From positions 62,001 through 126,000 of the forward strand of contig NZ_FMZQ01000012.1 of assembly GCF_900102635.1 (NCBI RefSeq): a stretch of 64,000 bases of DNA, read 5' to 3'. Of this stretch, positions 34,764 through 44,286 are shown piece by piece (the first letter of the stretch is position 1; each line of letters opens with the position of its first letter). The position numbers were made by a program, and so were the translations under genes. Source of the stretch: Ectopseudomonas chengduensis (GTDB lineage Bacteria; Pseudomonadota; Gammaproteobacteria; Pseudomonadales; Pseudomonadaceae). Below the pieces are notes generated by a model, which had not been told where the DNA came from, ran no database searches, and saw nothing but the letters and a program-made list of their open reading frames with translations.

Positions 34764-34953
34764 GGTGTTACCTCTAACGAGAGTTTGGCTTGGTGCAGCC
34801 GTTTTCAGAACTGGCTGATTGTCTCGATTCTAGCCTGTGACCAAAAGTGGCCATAGGGTCACGTGGCAAATCATTCTTTGGGCTGATTTAGCGCTGCGTG
34901 AGCCGCTCTAGAGTCGCTGCATACCTATTCCTAGCGTGCCTCAAGGTGACTTC

Positions 34954-36636
34954 ATGCTGCAGACCCGACTGATCCCCTCCGCCGAAAACGCTCATGCCTA
35001 TCCGCTACTGATCAAGCGTCTGCTGCTATCCGGCAGCCGCTATGAGAAGACCCGCGAAATCGTCTATCGCGACAAGCTGCGCTACAGCTATGCCACCTTC
35101 AACGAACGTGTCGCCCGTCTGGCCAACGTGCTCAGCGAGGCCGGGGTGAAAGCTGGTGACACCGTGGCAGTGATGGACTGGGACAGCCACCGCTATCTGG
35201 AGTGCATGTTCGCCATCCCCATGCTCGGCGCGGTGCTGCACACCATCAACATTCGCCTGTCGCCGGACCAGATCCTCTACACCATGAACCACGCCGAAGA
35301 CCGCTTCGCGCTGGTCAACAGCGAGTTCGTGCCTCTGTACAACGGTATTGCCGGGCAATTGACCACTGTCGAGAAGACCCTGCTGTTGACCGATGGGGAG
35401 GACAAGAAGGCCGACCTGCCGAACCTTGTCGGCGAGTACGAAAGCCTGCTGGCGGCGGCCAGCCCGCATTACGACTTCGCCGACTTCGACGAGAACTCGG
35501 TAGCCACTACCTTCTATACCACCGGCACCACCGGCAACCCCAAGGGCGTGTACTTCACTCATCGGCAACTGGTGCTGCACACCCTGTCGATGGCGACCAC
35601 CATGGGTGGCCTGGACAGCATCCGTCTGCTGGGCAACGACGATGTCTACATGCCCATCACGCCGATGTTCCATGTGCACGCCTGGGGCGTGCCGTACGTG
35701 GCCACCATGCTCGGGGTCAAGCAGGTGTACCCGGGGCGCTACGAGCCGGACATGCTCTGCCGGCTGATCAAGGAAGAGAAGGTCAACTTCTCCCACTGCG
35801 TACCGACCATCCTGCAAATGGTGCTCAATGCCGAAGGCGCGCAGGGCCATGACTTCGGCGGCATGAAGATGATCATCGGCGGCAGCGCGCTGAACCGTTC
35901 GCTGTACGAGGCAGCCAAGGCGCGCGGCATCCAGCTCACCGCCGCCTACGGCATGTCCGAAACCTGTCCGCTGATTTCCTGCGCCTACCTCAATGAGGAG
36001 CTGCGCGCCGGCGGCGAGGACGAGCGCACCACCTACCGGATCAAGGCCGGCATTCCGGTGCCGCTGGTGGAGGCGGCGATCATGGATGCGGACGGTAAGC
36101 TGCTGCCCAGTGACGGCGAGTCGCAAGGCGAACTGGTGCTGCGCGCGCCCTGGCTGACGCAGGGCTATTTCCGCGAGCCGGAGAAGGGCGAGGAACTGTG
36201 GGCCCACGGCTGGCTGCATACCGGCGATGTGGCGACCATCGATGGCATGGGCTTCATCGAGATTCGTGATCGCATCAAGGATGTGATCAAGACCGGCGGC
36301 GAGTGGATTTCTTCCCTGGAACTGGAGGACCTGATCAGCCGGCACCCGGCCGTGCGTGAAGTGGCCGTGGTCGGCGTGCCGGACCCGCAGTGGGGTGAAC
36401 GCCCGTTCGCGCTCCTGGTGCTGCGCGACGAGCACGGGCTGGATGCCAAGGGCCTGAAGGAGCACCTCAAACCCTTCGTCGAGCAGGGCCACATCAACAA
36501 GTGGGCGATTCCCACGCAGATCGCGCTTGTTACTGAAATTCCCAAGACCAGTGTCGGCAAACTGGACAAGAAGCGCATCCGCGTGGAAATCGCCCAGTGG
36601 CAGGAGGCTGGCAGCGCATTCCTGTCCACGCTGTGA
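34954..36636 (+). CDS. alkK: medium/long-chain fatty-acid--CoA ligase, AlkK-like
   Basis: A 560-residue adenylate-forming enzyme. The AMP-binding P-loop is TTGTTGNPKG (about 189-198), then AYGMSETCP, the hinge WLHTGDVA and IRDRIKDVIKTGGEW, and the C-terminal catalytic Lys in SVGKLDKK. It activates fatty acids to acyl-CoA. It resembles, from memory, the medium-chain ligase called AlkK in P. putida, which also lies next to DUF1302 and DUF1329 genes and a LuxR regulator. Start at 34954 after CAAGGTGAC. Confidence 0.88.
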   Translation: MLQTRLIPSAENAHAYPLLIKRLLLSGSRYEKTREIVYRDKLRYSYATFNERVARLANVLSEAGVKAGDTVAVMDWDSHRYLECMFAIPMLGAVLHTINIRLSPDQILYTMNHAEDRFALVNSEFVPLYNGIAGQLTTVEKTLLLTDGEDKKADLPNLVGEYESLLAAASPHYDFADFDENSVATTFYTTGTTGNPKGVYFTHRQLVLHTLSMATTMGGLDSIRLLGNDDVYMPITPMFHVHAWGVPYVATMLGVKQVYPGRYEPDMLCRLIKEEKVNFSHCVPTILQMVLNAEGAQGHDFGGMKMIIGGSALNRSLYEAAKARGIQLTAAYGMSETCPLISCAYLNEELRAGGEDERTTYRIKAGIPVPLVEAAIMDADGKLLPSDGESQGELVLRAPWLTQGYFREPEKGEELWAHGWLHTGDVATIDGMGFIEIRDRIKDVIKTGGEWISSLELEDLISRHPAVREVAVVGVPDPQWGERPFALLVLRDEHGLDAKGLKEHLKPFVEQGHINKWAIPTQIALVTEIPKTSVGKLDKKRIRVEIAQWQEAGSAFLSTL

Positions 36637-36644
36637 GGTGCGAA

Positions 36645-36677
36645 TTGACTGGGCGGTGAAAGTGACCGCTCAGTCAA
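36645..36677. terminator. 13-base inverted repeat after alkK
   Basis: TTGACTGGGCGGT-GAAAGTG-ACCGCTCAGTCAA, arms with one mismatch that can pair as G-U in RNA. It lies 9 bases past the alkK stop, but no T run follows, and it overlaps the PsrA-type box by three bases. It could be a terminator or an operator. Confidence 0.45.
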
Positions 36678-36688
36678 ACAAGCGTTTG
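36675..36688. promoter_or_regulatory. PsrA-type fatty-acid operator
   Basis: CAAAC-AAGC-GTTTG is a perfect match to the known PsrA box (G/C-AAAC-N2-4-GTTT-G/C). PsrA is the long-chain-fatty-acid-responsive repressor/activator of Pseudomonas. It lies 165 bases before the DUF1302 gene and just past alkK. Confidence 0.6.
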
Positions 36689-36853
36689 GCTTGCTAATTG
36701 CTGTTTCACGTCCATGCTTGGCTAGGGGCAGGGTCTGAAACCTGCGAGCCAGAGTGGCTGGGGGCTGCAAATCACACTTTCGAGGGATCAAGCAGTACCA
36801 CCTGCTGGCTATAGTCCAAGCATCCATAACAAAAAACACATGGAGTAGCGTCG

Positions 36854-38653
36854 ATGACAACAAAAACAAAACCCTACTGGCGCCTGGCAAAACTGCCGCT
36901 GGCCGTCAGCCTCGCTTCCACCCTTGCCGCTCCGGCATTCGGCGTCACTTTCAATATCGGTGAGATCGAAGGGCAGTTCGATTCGTCGCTGTCGGTGGGG
37001 GCGAGCTGGTCGACCGCCAAACGGGATCGTGACCTGATCGGTTCGTCCAATGGCGGTACCGGCTTCACCCAGACCGGTGACGACGGCCGCCTGAACTTCA
37101 AGCGCGGCGAGACCTTCTCGAAGATCTTCAAGGGTATCCACGATCTTGAACTTAAATACGGCGACACCGGCGTATTCGTGCGCGGCAAGTACTGGTATGA
37201 CTTCGAACTGAAGGACGAAAGCCGCCTTTTCAAGGACATCAGCGATAGCAACCGCAAGGAGGGAGCACAGTCATCGGGGGCCGAGATTCTCGACGCCTTC
37301 ATCTACCACAACTACGCGATCGGTGACCAGCCTGGATCGGTACGTCTGGGCAAGCAGGTGGTGAGCTGGGGTGAGAGCACCTTCATCATCAACGGCATCA
37401 ACGCGATCAACCCGGTCGACGTCGCCGCCTTCCGCCGCCCAGGTGCCGAGGTCAAGGAAGGCCTGATCCCGGTCAATATGCTCTATGTGGCTCAGAGTCT
37501 GACCGACCGGTTGTCTGCCGAGGCCTTCTACCAGTTGGAGTGGGACCAGACGGTCGTCGACAACTGCGGTACCTTCTTCGCCGTCGACGTGCTGCAGGAT
37601 GGTTGTGCCAGCAACTACCATGTGCAGAGCTATCCCGCGGGACTGGCCGGCGCCCTGGGCGCCGTGGGAGCCGCCGGCAGCTCCGAGGGTGTCATGCTGC
37701 GCCGTGCCGGAGACAACGATGCGCGCGACAGCGGCCAGTGGGGCGTGGCCCTGCGCTGGCTGGGCGACGAGGCCGAATACGGCCTGTATGCGCTCAACTA
37801 CCATAGCCGCACGCCGAACGTGAGCTACATCAATGCCGATGCGGCATCCATTGCCGCCATCGCGACTACCGCGGGAGGTCTTCCGGCGGCTTTCCAGACG
37901 CCATTCGTTTCCCTGGGCCTGCTGGGAACCGGCAGCTACTTCCTGGACTACCCGGAAGACATCCGCCTGTATGGCGCCAGCTTCTCGACCACCCTGCCCA
38001 CCGGCACCGCGTGGCAGGGCGAGATCAGCTACCGGCCGAACATGCCGCTGCAGATCAATACAGTCGACACTACCGGCTGGTTGGCCAGCGGCATCGGCGG
38101 TGCGCTGGCCGTCGGCAACGTATCGGCGGCGCTGGCCCAGGCCGGGCAGGCGCACCGAGGTTACAACCGCAAGGAAGTCACCCAGTTGCAGACCACCTTC
38201 ACCCACTTCATCGATCAGGTACTCGGCGCCGAGCGGATGACCCTGGTCGGCGAGATCGGCTACACCCGCATCGGTGGCCTGGAAAGCCTGGACAAGGTAC
38301 GTTATGGCCGCGATGCGATCTACGGCGGTTACAACGATGCGAGCGCCATCGCCATGAACGGCCGGCATGGCTTCTACACCTCCGGCTCCTGGGGCTACCG
38401 GGCGCGTGGCATCCTCGACTACAACAACGTGTTCGCCGGTATCAACCTCAAGCCGAATGTAGCCTGGTCCCATGACGTGGACGGCTATGGGCCGGTGTTC
38501 AACGAAGGCGCCAAGGCCATCAGCATCGGACTCGATGCCGAATACCAGAACACCTACACCACCAGCCTCTCCTACACCAACTTCTTCGGCGGCGACTACA
38601 ACACTTTGGTCGACCGCGACTTCCTGGCCGTCAGCTTCGGCGTGAGCTTCTAA
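36854..38653 (+). CDS. DUF1302 outer-membrane beta-barrel protein
   Basis: A 599-residue exported protein. The signal peptide runs to about residue 30 (LAVSLASTLAAPAFG). The body has alternating short strands, aromatic girdle residues and the DUF1302 features KQVVSWGESTFIINGINAIN and PGAEVKEGLIPVNMLY, ending in an aromatic Phe (DFLAVSFGVSF) as do barrel proteins. Paired with DUF1329, commonly near fatty-acid or sterol genes. Transport of lipids is suggested by context only. Confidence 0.85.
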   Translation: MTTKTKPYWRLAKLPLAVSLASTLAAPAFGVTFNIGEIEGQFDSSLSVGASWSTAKRDRDLIGSSNGGTGFTQTGDDGRLNFKRGETFSKIFKGIHDLELKYGDTGVFVRGKYWYDFELKDESRLFKDISDSNRKEGAQSSGAEILDAFIYHNYAIGDQPGSVRLGKQVVSWGESTFIINGINAINPVDVAAFRRPGAEVKEGLIPVNMLYVAQSLTDRLSAEAFYQLEWDQTVVDNCGTFFAVDVLQDGCASNYHVQSYPAGLAGALGAVGAAGSSEGVMLRRAGDNDARDSGQWGVALRWLGDEAEYGLYALNYHSRTPNVSYINADAASIAAIATTAGGLPAAFQTPFVSLGLLGTGSYFLDYPEDIRLYGASFSTTLPTGTAWQGEISYRPNMPLQINTVDTTGWLASGIGGALAVGNVSAALAQAGQAHRGYNRKEVTQLQTTFTHFIDQVLGAERMTLVGEIGYTRIGGLESLDKVRYGRDAIYGGYNDASAIAMNGRHGFYTSGSWGYRARGILDYNNVFAGINLKPNVAWSHDVDGYGPVFNEGAKAISIGLDAEYQNTYTTSLSYTNFFGGDYNTLVDRDFLAVSFGVSF

Positions 38654-38677
38654 ATGCGAACGAGGAATAAGGACACT

Positions 38678-40051
38678 ATGCAGATGAACGTGAAAAAAAA
38701 CCTGTTGCAATCCGGCGTGCTGACCCTGTCTCTGCTGGCGACCAGCGTGATGGCGGCAGTGTCGCCTGACGAGGCTGCGAAGCTGGGCAACACCCTGACT
38801 CCGGTAGGCGCCGAGATGGCAGGCAATGCCGATGGGTCGATCCCAGCCTGGACTGGCGGTCTGCCGGCCAACGCCGGTGCGGTCGATCCGCGTGGCTTTT
38901 TGGCCGATCCGTTCGCCAACGAGCAGCCGCTGTTCACCATCACCGCGCAGAACGTCGACCAGTACAAGGACAAGCTGACTCCCGGCCAGCTGGCGATGTT
39001 CAAGCGCTACCCGGAAAGCTACAAGATGCCGGTCTACCCGACTCACCGTTCGGCCAGCCTGCCGGCTGCGGTGCTGGAGGCGACCAAGCAGAACGCGGTG
39101 AACACCAATATGGTGGAAGGTGGCAACGGCCTGGAGAACTTCCAGACCGCCAACCCCTTCCCGATCCCGCAGAACGGTCTGGAAGTGATCTGGAACCACA
39201 TCACCCGCTACCGCGGTGGCAGCGTGCGTCGTCTGGTGACCCAGGCGACTCCGCAGGCGAACGGTTCCTACTCGCTGGTCTACTTCCAGGACGAGTTCGT
39301 CTTTCGCGATGCGTTGACTGATTACGACTCGAGCAAGTCCAGCAACGTGCTGTTCTACTTCAAACAGCGGGTGACTGCGCCTTCGCGTCTGGCTGGTAAC
39401 GTACTGTTGGTACACGAGACGCTCGATCAGGTGAAAGAGCCGCGTCTGGCGTGGCTGTACAACGCCGGTCAACGTCGCGTGCGCCGTGCGCCGCAGGTGT
39501 CCTACGATGGCCCGGGCACCGCAGCTGACGGCCTGCGTACCTCGGACAACCTCGACATGTACAACGGTGCGCCGGATCGTTACGACTGGAAACTGGAAGG
39601 CAAGAAGGAGATCTATATCCCCTACAACGCCTACAAGCTCGATTCGCCCAGCCTGAAGTACTCCGACATCATCAAGGCTGGCCATATCAACCAGGACCTG
39701 ACTCGTTACGAGCTACACCGTGTATGGCACGTGACTGCGACCCTGAAGTCGGGTGAGCGCCACATCTATGCCAAGCGTGACTTCTACATCGACGAGGACA
39801 CCTGGCAAGCTGCTTTGATCGACCACTACGATGGCCGTGGCACCCTGTGGCGCGTAGCTGAGGCGCATGCCCAGTACTACTACGACAAGCAAGTGCCGTG
39901 GTACACCGTGGAAACCCTTTACGACCTGCTGTCCGGTCGCTACCTGGCCCTGGGTATGAAGAACGAGGAGAAACAAGCCTACGACTTCAACTATAAGGCC
40001 TCGGGCAGCGACTTCACCCCGGCGGCTCTGCGTCAGGCTGGCGTTCGCTAA
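38678..40051 (+). CDS. DUF1329 exported protein
   Basis: A 457-residue periplasmic or outer-membrane protein. The signal peptide ends near LLATSVMAA. The mature sequence has DEAAKLGNTLTPVGAEMAGN, ADGSIPAWTGGLP, VWHVTATLKSGERH and YAKRDFYIDEDTW, the DUF1329 signature. It follows DUF1302 by 24 bases in one operon, then a terminator. DUF1329 is a LolA/LppX-like fold in this family. Start at 38678, with AAGGA four bases upstream. Confidence 0.88.
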   Translation: MQMNVKKNLLQSGVLTLSLLATSVMAAVSPDEAAKLGNTLTPVGAEMAGNADGSIPAWTGGLPANAGAVDPRGFLADPFANEQPLFTITAQNVDQYKDKLTPGQLAMFKRYPESYKMPVYPTHRSASLPAAVLEATKQNAVNTNMVEGGNGLENFQTANPFPIPQNGLEVIWNHITRYRGGSVRRLVTQATPQANGSYSLVYFQDEFVFRDALTDYDSSKSSNVLFYFKQRVTAPSRLAGNVLLVHETLDQVKEPRLAWLYNAGQRRVRRAPQVSYDGPGTAADGLRTSDNLDMYNGAPDRYDWKLEGKKEIYIPYNAYKLDSPSLKYSDIIKAGHINQDLTRYELHRVWHVTATLKSGERHIYAKRDFYIDEDTWQAALIDHYDGRGTLWRVAEAHAQYYYDKQVPWYTVETLYDLLSGRYLALGMKNEEKQAYDFNYKASGSDFTPAALRQAGVR

Positions 40052-40073
40052 AACCTGCCTCAGGCAACACGAT

Positions 40074-40100
40074 GAAGCCGGCCTTGTGCCGGCTTTTTCG
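40074..40100 (+). terminator. terminator after the DUF1302-DUF1329 unit
   Basis: GAAGCCGGC-CTTGT-GCCGGCTTTTTCG, 22 bases past the stop. Confidence 0.9.
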
Positions 40101-40201
40101 TTACGGACTGTAGCGGGCGCTTCAAATGGCTATTGCAAGTCGCTAGGCTGGGTTCAGATCGAGCCCGCCGATGCATATAGAAGACTTCCAAGAATAGGCC
40201 G

Positions 40202-42943
40202 ATGACAGATCTCCCCCGCTTGCCAGGTTTTCCCTACACGCCGGCCACACCGGTGGAAGCGCGTTTCTATCGCCCGCCACTGCCGGCAGGACATATGCCG
40301 CGGGCCAGGCTGTGTGAGCGTCTTGAAGAGGGTCTGCAAGGGCGATTGCTGCTGGTCAGTGCGCCAGCAGGTTTTGGCAAAAGCTCACTGGCCATAGAGT
40401 TCTGCGAGCGACTACCTAATCACTGGCACAGCCTCTGGCTCGGGCTGAGCGAGCGCGATCATGATCCGGGGCGCTTTCTCGAGCGTCTCCTGAACGGGCT
40501 GCAGCAGCTCTACCCTGGCCTCGGCGAGGAAGCGCTCGGGCTGTTGAAGATGCGCCAGCGCCACCAACCCTTCGCATTCGAGCAGTGGCTCGACGGTTTA
40601 CTTGATGAGCTGACCCAGCAGCTCGATGATGGTCAACCGCTGTTGCTGGTGCTGGACGACTACCATCTGGCGCAGGGGCCGGTGCTGGATCGTTGTCTGC
40701 AATTCTTTCTCAACCATTTACCCCCTGGTGTGCTGCTGTTGGTCACCAGCCGTCAGCGGCCTGACTGGCACCTGGCGCGCCTGCGTCTGTCGCGACAGTT
40801 GCTGGAGCTCAACGAGCAGGATCTGCGTCTGACGGCTGCCGAGCTCGACGCGCTGTTGGCAAGTCAGGGCGCGCGCCTCGAGAAGGAGCAGGTCAGCGGG
40901 ATTCTGCAGCGCAGTGAGGGATGGATCGCTGGTTTACGCCTCTGGCTGTTGGCTGTCGAGGAGTTGGCGGAAGCTGGCGAGGCGCTTCAACTGCACGGCG
41001 GTGAAGGGCTGATCCGTGAATACCTGCTCGAGGAAGTCATTGAGCGACAGCCCGCCGAAGTGCAACAGTTCCTTTATGACACCGCCTGCATGGAGCGCTT
41101 CTGCGCTGAGCTGTGCGATGCGGTTCGTGACAGCCATGACAGTGCCGCGATTATCCGTCATCTGCAGGCCAATCAGGTGTTTCTGGTGCCGCTTGATGAA
41201 CAGGGGCGCTGGTTTCGCTATCACCACCTGTTCTCCGACCTGCTCAATGCGCGCTCTGCCGACGGACTGAGTCGTTCGCACGGTAGCGCTCATCTGCGCG
41301 CCTGTCGCTGGTTCACCGCGCAGGGCATGCTGGATGCCGCCATCGAGCAGGCGCTGCTGGCAGGGCAGGCCGACGTGGCCGCCAGCCTGGTGCAGAACCT
41401 GTCCGAGGAGCAGATGCTGGCGGAACAGAACATCGCCATGCTGCTGCGCTGGAAAACCAATCTGCCGGACGATCTGCTGGCCAGCACACCACGACTGATC
41501 ATGCTCTATGGCTGGGCACTGGCATTGGCCTGCCAGCTGGATGCCGCACAGGAGTTGCTTGATCAGCTCGCACGCTTCCTGCCGGCTGCCGAGCCTGCCA
41601 CCCAGCGCAGCCTGCTGGCGCAATGGCAGGCGCTCGATGGGGTCATCGCCCGTGGCCGTGGCGATGGTGTGCGTGCCGAACTGCAATGCAGCGAGGCCTT
41701 GGCCGGTTTACCGGCGGAGCGTTATGGCCCGCACTTCATGTGCCTGTCGACGTTGTCCAACCTGGCCATGGTGCGTGGCGATCTGTGGCGTGCGCGTGGA
41801 CTGAACCGCGACGCCCTGGAGCTGGCGCAGCGTATCGACAATCCTCTGCTCGAGGCGCTTGCCCATTACGAGCGCGCCCGCGTACTGCAGGCCCGTGGTG
41901 AGGTGCTGCGCGCGCAGGAGGAGGTGCACCAGGGATTGCTGCTGGTGCAGCGTTTGCCGGCACAGCGTAGTTACTCGGTGCGGGCGCGATTGACGATTTA
42001 TGAGGGCTATCTGCTTAGTTTGCGTCTGCAGCCTCAGGCCGTGGAGCGCTTACGGGTGGGGATTGCCGAAGCCAGGGCTTGCCGCGACGTCGGTGCGTTG
42101 ATTGGCTATTGCGTGCTGGCCAGCCTGGAAGGGCGTGATGGACGGCCAGCCGAGGCGTTTGCCCTGCTGGGTGAGGCCGAACGCTTGATGCATGTCTGGG
42201 ATGTGCCGGCGATCTATTACCTGGCGATGATCACGCTGATCAAATGTGAGCTGTGGCTGCGGCAAGGACAGGTCGAGTTGGCTGCCGCCTGGTTGCCTCA
42301 GTTGGCGGAAACCTATGGTGAGCAGGGGCGAGCATTGGCGCCGGAGTTTCACCCGCAGCTGGCGTTGCATATCGATCTGCAGCAAGCGGCTCTGGAGCGT
42401 TTGCAGGGCGAGCTGGAGCATGCGGAGCGCCGTCTGCGTGCGTTGCTGCAGCGTGCACAGGGGCTGGGCGGTCACTTGGTCGGCCTGGCGGCGCAGGCGC
42501 AGCTCGCCCAGTTACTGAAGCAGACCGGGCGAGAGCGAGAGGCACAGCAGCAGCTCGACAGTTGCCTGGATCTCGCGCAGGGCGGTGCGCTGCTGCCTTT
42601 CATCGAGCTGTTGCAGCATCAGCCGCGCTGGCTGCGCGAGCGTCTGCAGTTGCGTCCGCCGTGTCCGCTGCGCGAAGCACTGCTCGCGCAGTTGCCAGGC
42701 AGTGGGGATTCGGACGAGGAGGTGGTCGTAGAGGCGGGCGGCCTGACGGAAAAACTCAGTGGCCGCGAGTTGGCCGTGCTGCAGTTGATCGCGCGTGGCT
42801 GTTCCAATCAGGAGATCAGCGAGCGTCTGTTCATCTCCTTGCACACGGTCAAGACCCACGCCCGTCACATCAACAGCAAACTTGGCGTCGAGCGGCGTAC
42901 ACAGGCGGTGGCGCGGGCCAAGGGCCTCGGTCTACTGCGCTGA
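40202..42943 (+). CDS. MalT-like LuxR-family ATP-binding transcription regulator
   Basis: A 913-residue STAND-type regulator. Walker A APAGFGKSS (54-62) and Walker B LLLVLDDYH (about 147-155) lie in the N-terminal NTPase, followed by a long TPR-like sensor region (about 380-820) and a C-terminal LuxR helix-turn-helix: LSGRELAVLQLIARGCSNQE, then ISERLFISLHTVKTHARHIN. Positioned between the DUF1329 gene and an alpha/beta hydrolase, it probably responds to a lipid or fatty acid and controls this locus. The ribosome site is weak (TAGGCCG). Confidence 0.92.
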   Translation: MTDLPRLPGFPYTPATPVEARFYRPPLPAGHMPRARLCERLEEGLQGRLLLVSAPAGFGKSSLAIEFCERLPNHWHSLWLGLSERDHDPGRFLERLLNGLQQLYPGLGEEALGLLKMRQRHQPFAFEQWLDGLLDELTQQLDDGQPLLLVLDDYHLAQGPVLDRCLQFFLNHLPPGVLLLVTSRQRPDWHLARLRLSRQLLELNEQDLRLTAAELDALLASQGARLEKEQVSGILQRSEGWIAGLRLWLLAVEELAEAGEALQLHGGEGLIREYLLEEVIERQPAEVQQFLYDTACMERFCAELCDAVRDSHDSAAIIRHLQANQVFLVPLDEQGRWFRYHHLFSDLLNARSADGLSRSHGSAHLRACRWFTAQGMLDAAIEQALLAGQADVAASLVQNLSEEQMLAEQNIAMLLRWKTNLPDDLLASTPRLIMLYGWALALACQLDAAQELLDQLARFLPAAEPATQRSLLAQWQALDGVIARGRGDGVRAELQCSEALAGLPAERYGPHFMCLSTLSNLAMVRGDLWRARGLNRDALELAQRIDNPLLEALAHYERARVLQARGEVLRAQEEVHQGLLLVQRLPAQRSYSVRARLTIYEGYLLSLRLQPQAVERLRVGIAEARACRDVGALIGYCVLASLEGRDGRPAEAFALLGEAERLMHVWDVPAIYYLAMITLIKCELWLRQGQVELAAAWLPQLAETYGEQGRALAPEFHPQLALHIDLQQAALERLQGELEHAERRLRALLQRAQGLGGHLVGLAAQAQLAQLLKQTGREREAQQQLDSCLDLAQGGALLPFIELLQHQPRWLRERLQLRPPCPLREALLAQLPGSGDSDEEVVVEAGGLTEKLSGRELAVLQLIARGCSNQEISERLFISLHTVKTHARHINSKLGVERRTQAVARAKGLGLLR

Positions 42944-43060
42944 TCTGGGCGTTGCAGCAGCCGATCAAGACGGTGCTTGGCTCAACCTAGGTTGGGCGGT
43001 GTTTGGCTTCTACTCATGCTCTGATCGCGGATACCTACTGCAAGTGTCGAGGTATAGCGC

Positions 43061-44002
43061 ATGTCTGCCAATAGACTGTCTCTGCAACCGCCGTTGGCTG
43101 CAGGCTTTGCCCGTTTGGGCTTCGGGTCTCTGCCACTGGAACGCCTGAAATCGCGTTATGGCAATGCTGCTCAGGGTTCTCGCTATGTCGAGATTGACGG
43201 CTTCAATGTCCATTACCGTGACGAAGGCAGCCGTGACAAACCGGCGTTGGTACTGATCCACGGCGTGGTCGCTTCGCTGCACACCTGGGACGGGTGGGTG
43301 CAGGCTTTCGCCCCGCATTACCGCATCATCCGCTTCGACGTTCTGGGGTTCGGCCTCACTGGTCCGGCGCGCGACGGCGTCTATTCGGTCGAGCGCATGA
43401 TGCACGTGCTTGGCCAACTGCTCGATTACCTGCAGGTGGACAAGGCGGATATCGCCGGCAACTCCCTTGGTGGCTATATCGCCTGGAACTTCGCCCTGGC
43501 TCAGCCGCAGCGCGTCGGCAAGCTGGTGCTGATCGACCCGGCCGGTTATCCCATGCACAAGGTGCCGTGGATGATCGCTGCGGCCGCGCTGCCCGGTGCG
43601 ACTGTCGCCATGCCGATGTGGATGCCGCGCGCCTTGATCGCCCAGGGCATCAAGGAGGTGTACGGTGAGCCAGGGCGAATCAAACCAGGCGTGGTCGACC
43701 GCTACTACGACCTGTCGCGGCGCCCAGGCAACCGCCGCGGCATGATGGATATCTTCCGTGTGCTGTTGAAGGTCAACAAGGAAGAGCTGCACACGACGCC
43801 AGAGCGGGTCGCGCTGATCAAAGTGCCAACTCTGCTGATGTGGGGCGATCGCGATCGTTGGATCTCACCCAGGCACGTGCCGTTGTGGCAGCGCGATTTG
43901 CCGGGCATTCAGGTCAAGGTCTACCCCGGTGTCGGGCACATTCCCATGGAAGAGATTCCCGAGCAGAGCGCGGCCGATGCAATGAGATTTCTGCTGGGTT
44001 GA
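43061..44002 (+). CDS. alpha/beta hydrolase
   Basis: A 313-residue serine hydrolase. Oxyanion segment HGVVAS (67-72), nucleophile S135 in GNSLGG, acid D265 in GDRDRW, His H293 in GVGHIPMEE. The N-terminus (LERLKSRYGN) suggests a cytoplasmic or loosely membrane-bound lipase/esterase. It follows the MalT-like regulator by 117 bases. Substrate unknown; an acyl ester fits the locus. Confidence 0.9.
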   Translation: MSANRLSLQPPLAAGFARLGFGSLPLERLKSRYGNAAQGSRYVEIDGFNVHYRDEGSRDKPALVLIHGVVASLHTWDGWVQAFAPHYRIIRFDVLGFGLTGPARDGVYSVERMMHVLGQLLDYLQVDKADIAGNSLGGYIAWNFALAQPQRVGKLVLIDPAGYPMHKVPWMIAAAALPGATVAMPMWMPRALIAQGIKEVYGEPGRIKPGVVDRYYDLSRRPGNRRGMMDIFRVLLKVNKEELHTTPERVALIKVPTLLMWGDRDRWISPRHVPLWQRDLPGIQVKVYPGVGHIPMEEIPEQSAADAMRFLLG

Positions 44003-44039
44003 GTTTGCCCTGGAAAGGCCCAGAGAAAATCCGGGCCAC

Positions 44040-44263
44040 GAAACAAGCCCGGACAGATTCCGTAATGCTGTTCACTTAAGAAACGGTCGAGCTCGATCAG
44101 TCCCCTCGCCCCTCCGGGGAGAGGGTTAGGGAGAGGGGGAAACTGGCAGTTTTGCGGTGTTTTCTGCCCTCTCCCCCAGCCCCTCTCCCATAAATGGGAG
44201 AGGGGAGCCAAACGTGTGCAACCTTAAGTGAACAGGATTACGGACAGATTCCGGGCTTGTTTG
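44040..44263. repeat. nested palindromic element
   Basis: The outer 41-base arms, 44040-44080 (GAAACAAGCCCGGACAGATT...) and 44223-44263, are inverted copies of each other except for a central GGACAGATTCC, which has the same orientation in both arms. The inside holds two CCCTCTCCC-type units in opposite orientation (44100-44140 and 44168-44211). No gene is present in the interval 44003-44286. Confidence 0.8.
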
Positions 44264-44286
44264 TATTACGTGGCAGGTGCCGCGTT

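Noticed and set aside
37271..39685. An 804-codon open frame on the minus strand opposite the DUF1302-DUF1329 genes
   Set aside because: Antisense to two genes with clear families and signal peptides. Long antisense frames are expected at this G+C, and its product is His/Gly/Arg-rich with no domain.
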